Source: an uncultured bacterium
Lineage (GTDB): Bacteria; Actinomycetota; Coriobacteriia; Coriobacteriales; Coriobacteriaceae
Reading direction: 5' to 3'
Length of the DNA stretch: 48,191 nucleotides
Assembly: GCA_958349055.1 (NCBI GenBank)
Contig: CATWBO010000016.1
Coordinates: 1-48,191 of the forward strand
This document shows positions 15,740-24,328 of this stretch, piece by piece (the stretch's first letter is position 1; each line of letters begins with the position of its first letter). The position numbers and the translations under genes were made by a program. The notes beneath the pieces are model-generated. The model was given only the letters and a program-made list of their open reading frames with translations. It was not told the origin of the DNA and searched no databases.

Positions 15740-16156
15740 ATGGTTATGAAACTCGATCAGCTTGTTAACGGTGCCATCAACGTGGGCTTCGGCGCCGCTG
15801 CTGTTGCCGTCGAGGGCAGCAAGAAGGTTCTCGACGACCTCAACACCAAGGGCGAGCAGGTGCGCAAGGACGCAGGCGCCCCCGATATCGCCCGCAGTGT
15901 GTCCGACATGTTCGAACAGGCCGGTGGCACCATCTCCGACCTGACCGAGCGTCTGGGTATGCAGGGCGAGACCGCGGCCCAGCGCGTGCTTGACGAGCTC
16001 ATCCTTGCCCGCGTCCGCGTCATGACCGCTCCCGAGCGCACGGCCTTCCTGGCCCATGTGCGCGACATCGTCGATTCGGTCGAGGACAACGTGACCTCGG
16101 TGCCCGTCGAGTCCGTTGAGCCCGACGATGCGAAGGATACCGAAGAGGCCGAGTAG
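15740..16156 (+). CDS. Small helical phasin-like protein ahead of UbiB
   Basis: 138 residues, almost all helical. A hydrophobic N-terminal helix (LVNGAINVGFGAAAVAVEGS) leads into amphipathic helices (KKVLDDLNTKGEQVRKDAGA; ARSVSDMFEQAGGTISDLTE) and an acidic tail. This resembles PhaF/phasin or coiled-coil regulators that sit with AarF/UbiB kinases. The start is the ATG at 15740 with GGAG 6 nt upstream. The stop lies 8 bases before the kinase gene, so the two are cotranscribed and probably act together at the membrane; that link is inferred from context. Confidence 0.75.
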   Translation: MVMKLDQLVNGAINVGFGAAAVAVEGSKKVLDDLNTKGEQVRKDAGAPDIARSVSDMFEQAGGTISDLTERLGMQGETAAQRVLDELILARVRVMTAPERTAFLAHVRDIVDSVEDNVTSVPVESVEPDDAKDTEEAE

Positions 16157-16164
16157 CAGCGCAG

Positions 16165-17928
16165 ATGGCAGATTCCACCACCGATTACAACAATCTAGAT
16201 CCCTTGGGTGACGAGGCGGCGGTTGTCGATGAGGTCGATGCCGCCGTCTCGGGCGCTCGCAAGAAGCCGCGCGCTGTCGATATGGTCCCCGAGGAGCCCG
16301 ACGCGATGGCGCCGGACGAGGAATACCAGCTCACGCCGGCGGGTCGCCGCGAGCGCATCGGGCAGATTGTTCGCCTGGTCAAAAAGTACCGCGTGTGGGA
16401 CAACCTCACGCCGGTTCGTTTGCGCCGCCTGCTCGAGGAACTCGGCCCCATGTTCGTCAAGATGGGGCAGATTCTGGCTAACCGGTCCGAGATTCTGCCG
16501 CAACGCTTTTGCGACGAGCTGCGTCGTCTGCGCTCCGACGTGGAGCCGGTGCCGTACGAGGTCGTACTCAGTTGTCTGGAAGAAGAGTACGGCCTGCGCC
16601 TGGGGGAGATGTTCGATGCGATCGACCCCAATCCGCTTGGTAGCGCATCGCTCGCGCAGGTGCACCGCGCTCGTCTGGTGACGGGCGAGGACGTGGCCGT
16701 CAAGGTGCAGCGCCCCGGTGCGCAGCAGGTTATGGCACAGGACATCGATATCATCCGCTCGGTGGTGCGTATCGTTTCCAAGTTCGTCAACACCGATCAA
16801 TTCGTTGACCTGCACGGCGTAGTCGAGGAGCTGTGGACCTCGTTTCGCGAGGAGACCAACTTTTTGGCCGAGGCCAAAAACCTCAACGACTTCTACGAGT
16901 TCCATAAGAGCGTTCATGGCGTGACGTGCCCTAAATCCTATCTGGACCTGTGCACCGAGCACGTTGTGGTCATGGACTACATCGACGGCATTTCGATCGC
17001 CGATCCTGAGTGCTTGGTGGCCGAGGGCTATGACTTGGAAAAGATCGGTGCCGCAATCGTCGAGGATTACTCGACGCAGGTGCTCGATGACGGCTTTTTC
17101 CATGCCGACCCGCATGCGGGAAACATTATTCTCAAGGACGGCATCGTTTACTTTATCGACTTGGGCATGGTCGGACGCATGTCGAGCCACGATCGCGGTA
17201 TCGTAAAGGACATGATTTTCGCCGTGGCCGAGGGCGACGTGCCAAAGCTCAAGGATTCGCTCATGCGCTTCGCCGTGACGCGTGGCGATTCGGCTGAGCT
17301 CGATCACTCGGCATTTTTGTCCGATCTGGACTTTATCGTTGCCGACTTTGCGGGCCTCGATCTTAAGGACCTGGACATCGGCGAGTTCTTGACCTCGTTG
17401 CTGAACTTGGCGCGCAAGAACGATGTTGAGCTGCCGAGCGTGGTGACAATGTTCGCGCGCGGCATGGTGACGCTCGAGGGCCTGCTGACCGAGTACATGC
17501 CCAACGTCAACATGATCCAGATCATCCAGACGCATATCAAAAACGAGAAGAGCACCTATGCCCGCGTTCGCGAGATGGGTCGCGACTTTGCGGCGAGTAG
17601 CTACCGTGCGGCCAAGGGCTCGCTCGAGGCGGCCGAGTACCTGGGGTTGGCGTCGCGTATGCTCACGCGCGGCCAGCTTAAGGTGAACACGCAGATCATG
17701 AGCAGCGATAAGGCGCTGCGACAGCTGGGCGGAATTATCGACCGCATGTCGATGGCTATCGTTATCGCCGGCCTGTTTATCGGTTCGTCGGTGGTGTACT
17801 ACGCACGCATCGAGCCGGTTGTGTTTGGTATCCCGGTCATTGGCTTTATGGGCTACGTGAGCGCGCTGGTGCTGGCGCTTATGCTGGGCCGCAATATCTG
17901 GCTCAACAGCCACGGCGGCAAGCACTAG
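16165..17928 (+). CDS. AarF/UbiB (ABC1) family atypical kinase
   Basis: 587 residues. The family is an atypical protein-kinase-like ATPase fold linked to isoprenoid-quinone or lipid homeostasis. Motifs: KxGQ helix LGPMFVKMGQILANRSEILP at about 93-112, the Ala-rich nucleotide loop PLGSASLAQVHRARL near 156, VAVKVQRPG with the conserved Lys, the catalytic-loop equivalent FFHADPHAGNI near 312 and the metal-binding Asp in YFIDLGMVGR near 331. The last 60 residues form two transmembrane helices. A long, acidic N-terminal extension (residues 1-50) is extra. No ubiquinone pathway is expected in a strict anaerobe, so the substrate is unknown. Preceded closely by a phasin-like gene; a terminator follows at 17980. 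Confidence 0.92.
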   Translation: MADSTTDYNNLDPLGDEAAVVDEVDAAVSGARKKPRAVDMVPEEPDAMAPDEEYQLTPAGRRERIGQIVRLVKKYRVWDNLTPVRLRRLLEELGPMFVKMGQILANRSEILPQRFCDELRRLRSDVEPVPYEVVLSCLEEEYGLRLGEMFDAIDPNPLGSASLAQVHRARLVTGEDVAVKVQRPGAQQVMAQDIDIIRSVVRIVSKFVNTDQFVDLHGVVEELWTSFREETNFLAEAKNLNDFYEFHKSVHGVTCPKSYLDLCTEHVVVMDYIDGISIADPECLVAEGYDLEKIGAAIVEDYSTQVLDDGFFHADPHAGNIILKDGIVYFIDLGMVGRMSSHDRGIVKDMIFAVAEGDVPKLKDSLMRFAVTRGDSAELDHSAFLSDLDFIVADFAGLDLKDLDIGEFLTSLLNLARKNDVELPSVVTMFARGMVTLEGLLTEYMPNVNMIQIIQTHIKNEKSTYARVREMGRDFAASSYRAAKGSLEAAEYLGLASRMLTRGQLKVNTQIMSSDKALRQLGGIIDRMSMAIVIAGLFIGSSVVYYARIEPVVFGIPVIGFMGYVSALVLALMLGRNIWLNSHGGKH

Positions 17929-17979
17929 AGGCTGCGACCGTCACCGTATTTTCCTATCGCAAACAATAGCTTTTACCTT

Positions 17980-18007
17980 GGGCTTCGCCTGCGTGCGAGG
18001 CCCTTTT
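17980..18007 (+). terminator. Terminator after the UbiB gene
   Basis: GGGCTTCGC pairs with GCGAGGCCC (one T-G pair) around a 6-base loop, followed by TTTT. It isolates the kinase operon from the riboswitch that begins about 40 bases later. Confidence 0.8.
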
Positions 18008-18044
18008 GCGTGATACCATATCGACGGTAATAATCGATGGCCTA

Positions 18045-18190
18045 GATGGTGGTGCGGAGACGCACGAATGCGCGGTTTTCCTGCGCATTTGGGAGAATCG
18101 GGGTGTGAATCCCCGGCTGTACCAGTAACCGTAATTCCTCTTGGCTCGGGATGCTCGCGTCGCAGATCGGACGGCGCGCCCGAGCCGGTA
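18045..18190 (+). promoter_or_regulatory. Cobalamin (B12) riboswitch
   Basis: The leader carries the conserved B12-box core: GGGAGAATCGGGGTGTGAAT then CCCCGGCTGTACCAGTAACC at about 18091-18130. A GGTGGTGCGG segment lies upstream. An 8-bp helix, GGCTCGGG (18143-18150) with CCCGAGCC (18179-18186), lies downstream where the aptamer normally closes. Family knowledge: adenosylcobalamin binding to this RNA lowers expression of downstream B12 acquisition genes. Here it controls two surface DUF4430 proteins. There is no obvious T-run terminator after the aptamer, but CCTCC at 18207-18211 can pair with the AAGGAGG ribosome site at 18266-18272, which points to translational control. Exact ends are approximate. 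Confidence 0.85.
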
Positions 18191-18278
18191 AGGTTAAGTC
18201 GGATCGCCTCCCATCTTGCACGCGGCCGCGGCGCTTTCCGTCGGCATGCGTTGGGCTCTGGAGGGAAGGAGGACCCCG

Positions 18279-21200
18279 ATGGGGGAACTCGAGCGCAACA
18301 TGCGCGATGACGTGGGGCAGCCTCAGGGCAGCGCTCCAAGTACAGACAGTAGGAGACAAATGGATATGTTCGAGGACGAGCGCCAGCGCGTCTCGCATCG
18401 CCGTGGCGCAATTGCACGCGGCGTAGCCAAGCGCGGCCTGGTGGCATTCCTGGCCTTCGCGATGGCCTTTGGCACCACGCCGGCCCAGCTGTGGGCCGAT
18501 GGCGTTGAGGGAATTGCCGAGGCCGTGGCCCAGGCCACAGCGCAGGGTGAGACTGGCTCTGATGGTGCCGTTTCGGCTCCCGCCGAGCAAGGCAACGCCA
18601 ACGCCTCAGATTCCGAGGCGGCTGCAACTGACACCGCGACGAGCGGAGCGGTAGCTGGCGACGATGGTTCGGCAACGGAGAGCCCTGCCGCGAGTGGGCA
18701 GCCTTCGACGGCATCCGCTAGCGAAGCAGGTTCTGCCGCCGCCGTGACTTCCGCCCGGGCGGAGAATACAACGGATGCTGGCGATACCGCCAAGAAGCAA
18801 GTCGAGGTCTCGTTCTCGATTATCGGCACCGATGCCGACGGTAAGGCTCAGACCTGGGTGGCACCTACGCAGCTCAAGCTCGATGAGGGCGCGACGGCCG
18901 CGGACGCTTTCGTCAAGCTGCAGCAGAAGACGGGCTTCAAGGCAGATTACGACCCGAACACGGCGTATGGCTTCTATCTCAAGAGCATCACATCTCCGAG
19001 CGACGGCCGCACGCTTGCCTACGATCCGACGACTTATGCCTTCTGGCAGCTGTTCGTCGACGGCGCGTCTTCCTCGGTTGGCGCGAGCAGCGTCAAACTC
19101 ACCCAAGGTCAGAAGATCGAGTTTGCCTATACGGCTGGTAGCGCGTCCCCTGTCGTTAAGGATCAGGTTGCCGCAAATGTGACCGTCATCGGTCGCGATG
19201 CCCAGGGTAATACTCAGACTTGGGTCGATAACGCGCGGTATGTAGTGACGTCCGGTTCGAGCGCACTCGACCTTACAAAGGTCGCGCTCGAGGCGAACGA
19301 CATTGACGCCGTTGCTGCGGGCTCCTTCATTCTGAGCCTTAAGTACAATGGCGTCGAGCTGGGTACGCCGCTCGATTATTCGACCTATTGGCAGCTGTTC
19401 ATTAACGGCAAGTCGAGCGACTATACGGCAGACAATGTCACCATCCATGCCGGCGATACGGTCACATGGTTCTACGGTGGCTGGGGCGACCAGCTGCCTT
19501 CCGATTCTGTCCATGCTTCCGTTCAAGTTCTCGGTAAGGACAAGGACGGCAAGCAGCAGGTTTGGGCTTCGACGGGCCAGACGAGCCTCAAGGCAGGCTC
19601 TACTGCTAAGGATCTGCTGGAGCAGACTGGTCTTACTCTCGATGCGGGCGAATTGTCCTGGGGTTGGTACCTCAATGGCATCACTTCGCCGTTTGATGGT
19701 AAATCCTATGGCTATGATGCTGCAACCAAAAGCTATTGGCAGTTCTATGTAAATGGCGAGTTTGCTCAGGTTGGTGCCGGTAGCTACGAGCTCCAAGAGG
19801 GCGACGCCATTACTTTTATGTATGCTGGCGACAGCGATGCCCTTCCCGGTCAGGTTCTTGGGTCCGTGGATATCATTGGCCCCGATATCAATGGCAACAA
19901 TACGCGCTGGGCTACGGCGAGTAACGTTTCTCTGCCCGAGGGCTCTACGGCCCAGAGCCTTATTGAGACGGTCCTGAAGGCCAAGGGCGTTACGTACAAC
20001 GGGTCCCAAAGTGGCGCATACTGGCTCCTCAATTCCATTACTTCGCCGTATGACAAAAAGGCGTATGCCTGGGATGGTGCTACCAATAAATTCTGGCACC
20101 TGTATATTAATGGAGAGGCTTCCTCTCTTTGCGCTAACCAGGTCACGCTCAAGAGCGGCGACAAGGTCACGCTTGCCTATACCGACGATTCGGCCATGCC
20201 CGATCCCGACAAGATTGTCGTGGACCCGAGTGCAACGACCCCCGATTGGGATGCCGAGTGGGCCGGTTACGGCAACAGCGGCAACGGCTCGACCGTAACG
20301 GACGCAAAGACTCCCGCGCAGGCTGCCGGTCTTAAGTGGGCCTTCGATTGGAAGGCCGAGTCTGGTCAGCAGTATGCCAACTGCAGTGAGCCTGTTATCG
20401 CCAACGGTTTTGTGTACATTGCGACCGAGAATGAGCTCATTAAGATTGACTCGTCTACGGGTAAAAAGGTGGCCTCTGCGCCGCTTGCCTCCAAGGTGAG
20501 CTATACCTCTCGTCCGATCTATACCAACGGCCTTATCATCGTTCCGCTCAACGGCGGTGCGGTCCAGGCGATTACTGCAGACAGGCTGATCTGCAAGTGG
20601 CTGACGCCCGGTTTGACGGACTTTACGCAGAGCTCCTGCACGGTCGTTTCGGACGGCGAGTACGTCTATGTTGGTACGGTCGATATTTCGTATGACGAGA
20701 ACTACAACGCGACTTACGGCAACGGCTCCCTTAAGCGCATCAAGATTGCCACGGGTGAGGTTTCTTGGCAGAACATTGACGCCTCCGAGGGATATTACTG
20801 GACCGGTGCTGCCCTGACGGATAAGTACGCCATTGTTCCTACGAGCGCGGGCACGCTTAAGTGCATTGATAAGACGACGGGCGATGTCGTTTCGACCATG
20901 AAGCTCGGCGCTGTCGCAAATGCCGATTGCATTGCCGATCCGTCCAATGGTTCGACCTTCTATCAGATGACGCACGACGGAAAGCTCCATGTGATTTCGC
21001 TTTCGGCGAAGGGCGTGCTGAGTGAACAGAAGACGGTTGATCTGGGCCTTACGAATAATCTGAGCGCCCCAGCGGTGTCTGGTGACAATCTGATTGTCGG
21101 CGGACAGACGGCTACGGGCTCTGCTCTGGTTCTCTATAACCTGAAGACGGGTAAGACCACGATGGTCACTGCTGCCGACGGCAAGGCGCTGCCGGCTGGC

Positions 21201-22151
21201 CTCAACGGTATTGCTGCTACTCCGCTGGTGAGTGTTCAGGGCGGCAAGACCTACGTGTACTTCACCGTGAACAGCGCGGATAGCAAGGATTACGTCAACT
21301 ACTCTGCTGGTGGTGGCGTGTATCGCTATACGCTCGGCGACGCAGAGGCGACGCAGATCTATGATGCGGCTGGCCATTACCAATACTGTGACTCTCCGGT
21401 CATTGCCGATGCTTCTGGCAACCTCTACTACATCAATGATTCGGGCACGCTGTTCAAGCTCGGGGTTGTTGAGTCTTGGACGGTTGCCTTTAATTCCAAC
21501 GGCGGGTCTGCTTGCGACACTAAGTTTGTGGCTACGGCCGACGGCAAGCTGGTCAAGCCGGCCGATCCGACGCGCGATGGCTACACTTTCGGCGGTTGGT
21601 TCACCGATGAGGCTTGCACGCAGGCGTATGACTTCAGTACGCCGGTGACGGCCGATCTGACGCTGTATGCCAAGTGGACCAAGAATGCCGTTAACCCTGG
21701 CGGCAATGGCGGTTCTGGCACTAATGGTGGCAACGGTGGCGCTGGCAACGGTTCCGGCGCTGGCGCTGGCACTGGCACGGGTTCCGGCTCCGGCTCTAAG
21801 GGCCAGCAGGCCGGCGGCGCTATCGCCCCGGGTCAGAAGCCGGTGACCAAGACGACGGTGTCGACCAAGACCGAGACCAAGGACAACAAGTCCGACAAGA
21901 AGGACACCGATAAGTCCGATAAGAAGGACGAGAAGAAGTCTGACAAGAAGTCTGACAAGAAGGACGGCAAGTCCGACAAGAAGTCCGATTCCAAGTCCGA
22001 TACGGGTGCTGCTTCCACGACCACTGCTAAGAAGTCCTCTAGTGCCTCCGAGCAGGAGACTGGCACCAACCCGCTTGCCATTGTTGGCGTTGCCGCCGGC
22101 GTCATCGGTCTCGCCATCGTCGGCGTGTTCGTGTTCACCAAACGTCGGTAG
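18279..22151 (+). CDS. B12-regulated surface protein with four DUF4430 repeats and a beta-propeller
   Basis: About 1290 residues. A long basic N region precedes a signal helix at about 52-74 (GLVAFLAFAMAFGTTPAQLW). After a low-complexity Ala/Thr/Ser stretch come four DUF4430-like units at about 173-286, 296-403, 410-518 and 525-636. Each ends in a W/YW...VNG/ING motif and a YxxGD-type strand. DUF4430 is related to the cobalamin-binding C-terminal domain of transcobalamin. Next are a PQQ-like beta-propeller (about 682-1065), one InlB/Flg_new-type repeat (WTVAFNSNGG...YAKW), a Gly-rich linker, a wall-spanning Lys/Ser/Asp repeat built on SDKK, and a C-terminal helix with KRR. There is no clean LPXTG; ETGTNP precedes the helix. 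The start at 18279 has AAGGAGG 6 nt upstream; 18360 is an alternative. With the riboswitch, a corrinoid-capture role is likely but unproven. Confidence 0.85.
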   Translation: MGELERNMRDDVGQPQGSAPSTDSRRQMDMFEDERQRVSHRRGAIARGVAKRGLVAFLAFAMAFGTTPAQLWADGVEGIAEAVAQATAQGETGSDGAVSAPAEQGNANASDSEAAATDTATSGAVAGDDGSATESPAASGQPSTASASEAGSAAAVTSARAENTTDAGDTAKKQVEVSFSIIGTDADGKAQTWVAPTQLKLDEGATAADAFVKLQQKTGFKADYDPNTAYGFYLKSITSPSDGRTLAYDPTTYAFWQLFVDGASSSVGASSVKLTQGQKIEFAYTAGSASPVVKDQVAANVTVIGRDAQGNTQTWVDNARYVVTSGSSALDLTKVALEANDIDAVAAGSFILSLKYNGVELGTPLDYSTYWQLFINGKSSDYTADNVTIHAGDTVTWFYGGWGDQLPSDSVHASVQVLGKDKDGKQQVWASTGQTSLKAGSTAKDLLEQTGLTLDAGELSWGWYLNGITSPFDGKSYGYDAATKSYWQFYVNGEFAQVGAGSYELQEGDAITFMYAGDSDALPGQVLGSVDIIGPDINGNNTRWATASNVSLPEGSTAQSLIETVLKAKGVTYNGSQSGAYWLLNSITSPYDKKAYAWDGATNKFWHLYINGEASSLCANQVTLKSGDKVTLAYTDDSAMPDPDKIVVDPSATTPDWDAEWAGYGNSGNGSTVTDAKTPAQAAGLKWAFDWKAESGQQYANCSEPVIANGFVYIATENELIKIDSSTGKKVASAPLASKVSYTSRPIYTNGLIIVPLNGGAVQAITADRLICKWLTPGLTDFTQSSCTVVSDGEYVYVGTVDISYDENYNATYGNGSLKRIKIATGEVSWQNIDASEGYYWTGAALTDKYAIVPTSAGTLKCIDKTTGDVVSTMKLGAVANADCIADPSNGSTFYQMTHDGKLHVISLSAKGVLSEQKTVDLGLTNNLSAPAVSGDNLIVGGQTATGSALVLYNLKTGKTTMVTAADGKALPAGLNGIAATPLVSVQGGKTYVYFTVNSADSKDYVNYSAGGGVYRYTLGDAEATQIYDAAGHYQYCDSPVIADASGNLYYINDSGTLFKLGVVESWTVAFNSNGGSACDTKFVATADGKLVKPADPTRDGYTFGGWFTDEACTQAYDFSTPVTADLTLYAKWTKNAVNPGGNGGSGTNGGNGGAGNGSGAGAGTGTGSGSGSKGQQAGGAIAPGQKPVTKTTVSTKTETKDNKSDKKDTDKSDKKDEKKSDKKSDKKDGKSDKKSDSKSDTGAASTTTAKKSSSASEQETGTNPLAIVGVAAGVIGLAIVGVFVFTKRR

Positions 22152-22160
22152 GTGAGGGCT

Positions 22161-23069
22161 GTGTCCAATAAATCCAAGGACGCCGACCCCAAGCAACCAG
22201 ATTCCTCGTTTATCCAGTTTGACGATGCAAAGCAAAAGGGCGCCGCTTCGGCGGCGTCCGCCCCTCGCCGCAAGGCGCTCCTCGGCGTTCTGACTGCCGC
22301 GTGCACCATTCTGATTGTCGTCTCGCTGGGCTTCGTCCATCCTTCCGAGAGCGGCGCCTGGTCCATCGACTGGATCATTCAGACCGTGACGGGGGAGAGC
22401 GTCGTCACCAAGGACACCAAGGCGTCTGGCTCGACTACGACTTCGGGCGAGGCCAGTTCCAAGGATTCCAAGTCATCGAATGACGCAAAAGACGAGTCCA
22501 AGCATTCTGATAAGTCCAAGTCCAAGGACGATTCCGAGTCTTCAAACAAGGAATCGGACAAGAACTCGGATAACAAGAAGTCCGAGGACCAGGACGGCAA
22601 GAAGTCTGGCGATAAATCCGCTGCCAAAAATACGGGAGCCGGTGATACTTCCAATGCGTCTGGCGGTGCTTCTTCGGGCGGTGGCCAGTCGTCTGATGGA
22701 GCCTCATCCTCTAATGGTGGAAACGCCTCCTCGGGCGGCCAGAGCGGCTCGCAGGAGTCCAGCTACATAACAGTGACGGTTTCGGTCACATCGAGCGCTG
22801 TGGGCAATCCTGTGTCTTCTGGTGGCACCTTTACCTTTAACGAAGGCGCTACCGTCTACGATGCCCTGTGCGCGCTGGGCCTTTCTGTCAACGCACATGG
22901 CTCGTCGTACGGCACGTATGTCTCCGCGATTGGTGGTTTGGCCGAGAAACAGTACGGCGGCACGAGCGGCTGGATGTACTCCGTCAACGGCTCAACGCCC
23001 ATGACGGCCTGCAGCAACTACGTTCTCTCCAACGGCGACAACGTGGTCTGGTATTACGTTACAGGCTAG
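22161..23069 (+). CDS. Membrane-anchored DUF4430 protein, second gene of the B12 operon
   Basis: 302 residues. A cytoplasmic N terminus of about 40 residues is followed by one helix (KALLGVLTAACTILIVVSLG), then a Lys/Ser/Asp-rich stalk of about 80 residues similar to that of the upstream protein, and a Ser/Gly linker. A single C-terminal DUF4430 domain occupies about 200-302. That domain is the most canonical of the five in the locus (GATVYDALCALG, GGTSGWMYSVNGSTP, SNGDNVVWYYV). The upstream stop is at 22149-22151. I take the GTG at 22161, with AGGTGAGG before it; the GTG at 22152 is an alternative. It shares the riboswitch-controlled transcript. It probably hands a ligand from the wall layer to the membrane; the transporter is not in this window. 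Confidence 0.85.
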   Translation: MSNKSKDADPKQPDSSFIQFDDAKQKGAASAASAPRRKALLGVLTAACTILIVVSLGFVHPSESGAWSIDWIIQTVTGESVVTKDTKASGSTTTSGEASSKDSKSSNDAKDESKHSDKSKSKDDSESSNKESDKNSDNKKSEDQDGKKSGDKSAAKNTGAGDTSNASGGASSGGGQSSDGASSSNGGNASSGGQSGSQESSYITVTVSVTSSAVGNPVSSGGTFTFNEGATVYDALCALGLSVNAHGSSYGTYVSAIGGLAEKQYGGTSGWMYSVNGSTPMTACSNYVLSNGDNVVWYYVTG

Positions 23070-23091
23070 AGGCCTCGACATAGCGCGCCAG

Positions 23092-23130
23092 ACGGGCGGT
23101 TCGGACAAACATCCGGGCCGCCCGTTTTTC
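23092..23130 (+). terminator. Terminator of the DUF4430 operon
   Basis: ACGGGCGG pairs with CCGCCCGT, with further pairing inside (TCGGA with TCCGG), followed by TTTTTC. It lies 23 bases after the stop at 23069. Confidence 0.85.
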
Positions 23131-23168
23131 ATGCGAATGGGATTGGGTTGCCGGGTCTCTCGGTAAAC

Positions 23169-23200
23169 AAAAAACCGGTCGGAACGTGAATTCCAACCGG
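23169..23200 (-). terminator. Terminator of the first GtrA gene
   Basis: On the minus strand CCGGTTGGAA pairs with TTCCGACCGG (one G-T pair) around 6 bases, followed by TTTTTTG. It faces the operon terminator at 23092, so the two transcripts converge. Confidence 0.8.
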
Positions 23201-23228
23201 CTGCGAATGCAAGGTTATGTTTGGCTGC

Positions 23229-23636
23229 CTACGACCGTGCGCCCTCGAGGAAGAAGCGGCGGCTGAAGTAGTTGTACCAGGTGACGAGGAACGTTGCGAT
23301 GGCCTTCATGGCCTGGTAGCCGATGCTCAAAAACGTGACGCCCACAAACATGTACAGGTCGTTGAGGCCCAGGCCGATCACCGACAGGATGGTGAAGATC
23401 GTGAACTCACGCTTGCGGCTCATGCCCTCGCGGTGGTCGAACACGTACTTCATGCTGAGCCAGTAGTTAACCACGACGGACGTGATGAACGAGATCGTGG
23501 TGCTCATCAAAAAGTCGAGGTGGAACAGCTCGACGAGCGCAATAAGCATGCCCCAGTCGATGCCAAAGGAGATAAGGCCCACGACAGCGAACTTGAGGAA
23601 CTGCTTGGTATGAGGTTGTGCCAGTGCCTTGCGCAC
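23229..23636 (-). CDS. GtrA family membrane protein
   Basis: 135 residues with four transmembrane helices: QFLKFAVVGLISFGIDWGML, a second near TISFITSVVVNYWLSMKYVF, a third near FTIFTILSVIGLGLNDLYMF and a last near ATFLVTWYNYFSRRFFL. The GtrA family is thought to help move lipid-linked sugars across the membrane for glycosylation of surface polymers. The start is a GTG with a modest GGATG site. No glycosyltransferase is next to it; the next gene upstream on the same strand is a paralogue 218 bases away. Confidence 0.85.
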   Translation of the reverse strand: MRKALAQPHTKQFLKFAVVGLISFGIDWGMLIALVELFHLDFLMSTTISFITSVVVNYWLSMKYVFDHREGMSRKREFTIFTILSVIGLGLNDLYMFVGVTFLSIGYQAMKAIATFLVTWYNYFSRRFFLEGARS

Positions 23637-23854
23637 GTAATCACATCCAATGCGTTGATGAATCGAGCAGAGGATACTTTAGAGCTTTTGCAAGGGAAAC
23701 GTAAGGTCTTTGCCAAGAACTATACGAACTCGCCAAATTTTCAAGACCTAATCCGCAAACGTGCCGAATTTGCCCGTAAACGAGCAAAGCCCACGAACAA
23801 CACAGCGCTCGACACGCGTCATCCGTGGGCATCGTAAAGCTGTAAGGTTGCGAG

Positions 23855-24250
23855 TTACTTGGTCTCGTCGCCTTCCAGGAAGATCTTTCGGGTCACAAAG
23901 TTGTAGACCATGACAAGCGCGGTGGCGCAGATCTTGGCGATATTGGCCTCGAGTCCCAGGCCGGCGTTGAGTGTCAACACGATACCGTCGTTGAGTGCCA
24001 GGCCGATCACGGACAGCACGACAAAGATAATGAACTCGCGGCGGCGGCTCATGCCCTCCTTGTGTGCAAACACGTACTTCATGCTGGCGAGGTAGTTAAA
24101 GATGAGTGAGATGATGAAGCCGCTGGTGTTGGCGATTAGGATGTTGAGGCCCAGACCGTAGTGGAGCAGATTCATAATGCCAAAGTCGATGACCGTGGCA
24201 ATGACGCCGACGACGCCAAACTTCATGATCTGCGCAAGGAGCTTTTGCAT
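23855..24250 (-). CDS. GtrA family membrane protein, second paralogue
   Basis: 131 residues with the same four-helix plan as the gene at 23229 and shared blocks: KFxVVGxIxxxIDxGxM, NYxxSMKYVFxHxEGMSRxREFxIFxxLSVIGLxLND and NFxxRKIFLEG. This is duplication with divergence. I use the ATG at 24250, preceded by AAGGCAGG; the reading to 24313 adds a charged peptide of 21 residues without a ribosome site. It may flip undecaprenyl-linked sugars; the partner enzymes are elsewhere. Confidence 0.85.
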   Translation of the reverse strand: MQKLLAQIMKFGVVGVIATVIDFGIMNLLHYGLGLNILIANTSGFIISLIFNYLASMKYVFAHKEGMSRRREFIIFVVLSVIGLALNDGIVLTLNAGLGLEANIAKICATALVMVYNFVTRKIFLEGDETK

Positions 24251-24328
24251 GGTACCTGCCTTATGGTGGCGCCGGGGCGCCGCGGGGATGACAAACTCAG
24301 CAAGTTTAGCCAATCCCCATGGGTGGTG

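Noticed and set aside
16195..17925. A 576-codon minus-strand frame across the UbiB gene
   Set aside because: It is rich in His, Arg, Gln and Asp without any fold, and the plus-strand frame carries all AarF/UbiB motifs.
21840..22020. Lys/Asp/Ser repeats as a DNA-level tandem repeat or CRISPR-like array
   Set aside because: The repeats are in frame, code for a wall-spanning stalk and have no conserved spacers.
18606..22340. A 1244-codon open frame on the minus strand
   Set aside because: It mirrors the DUF4430 gene in a high-GC region, has low-complexity composition and no ribosome site, and the plus-strand protein has clear domains.
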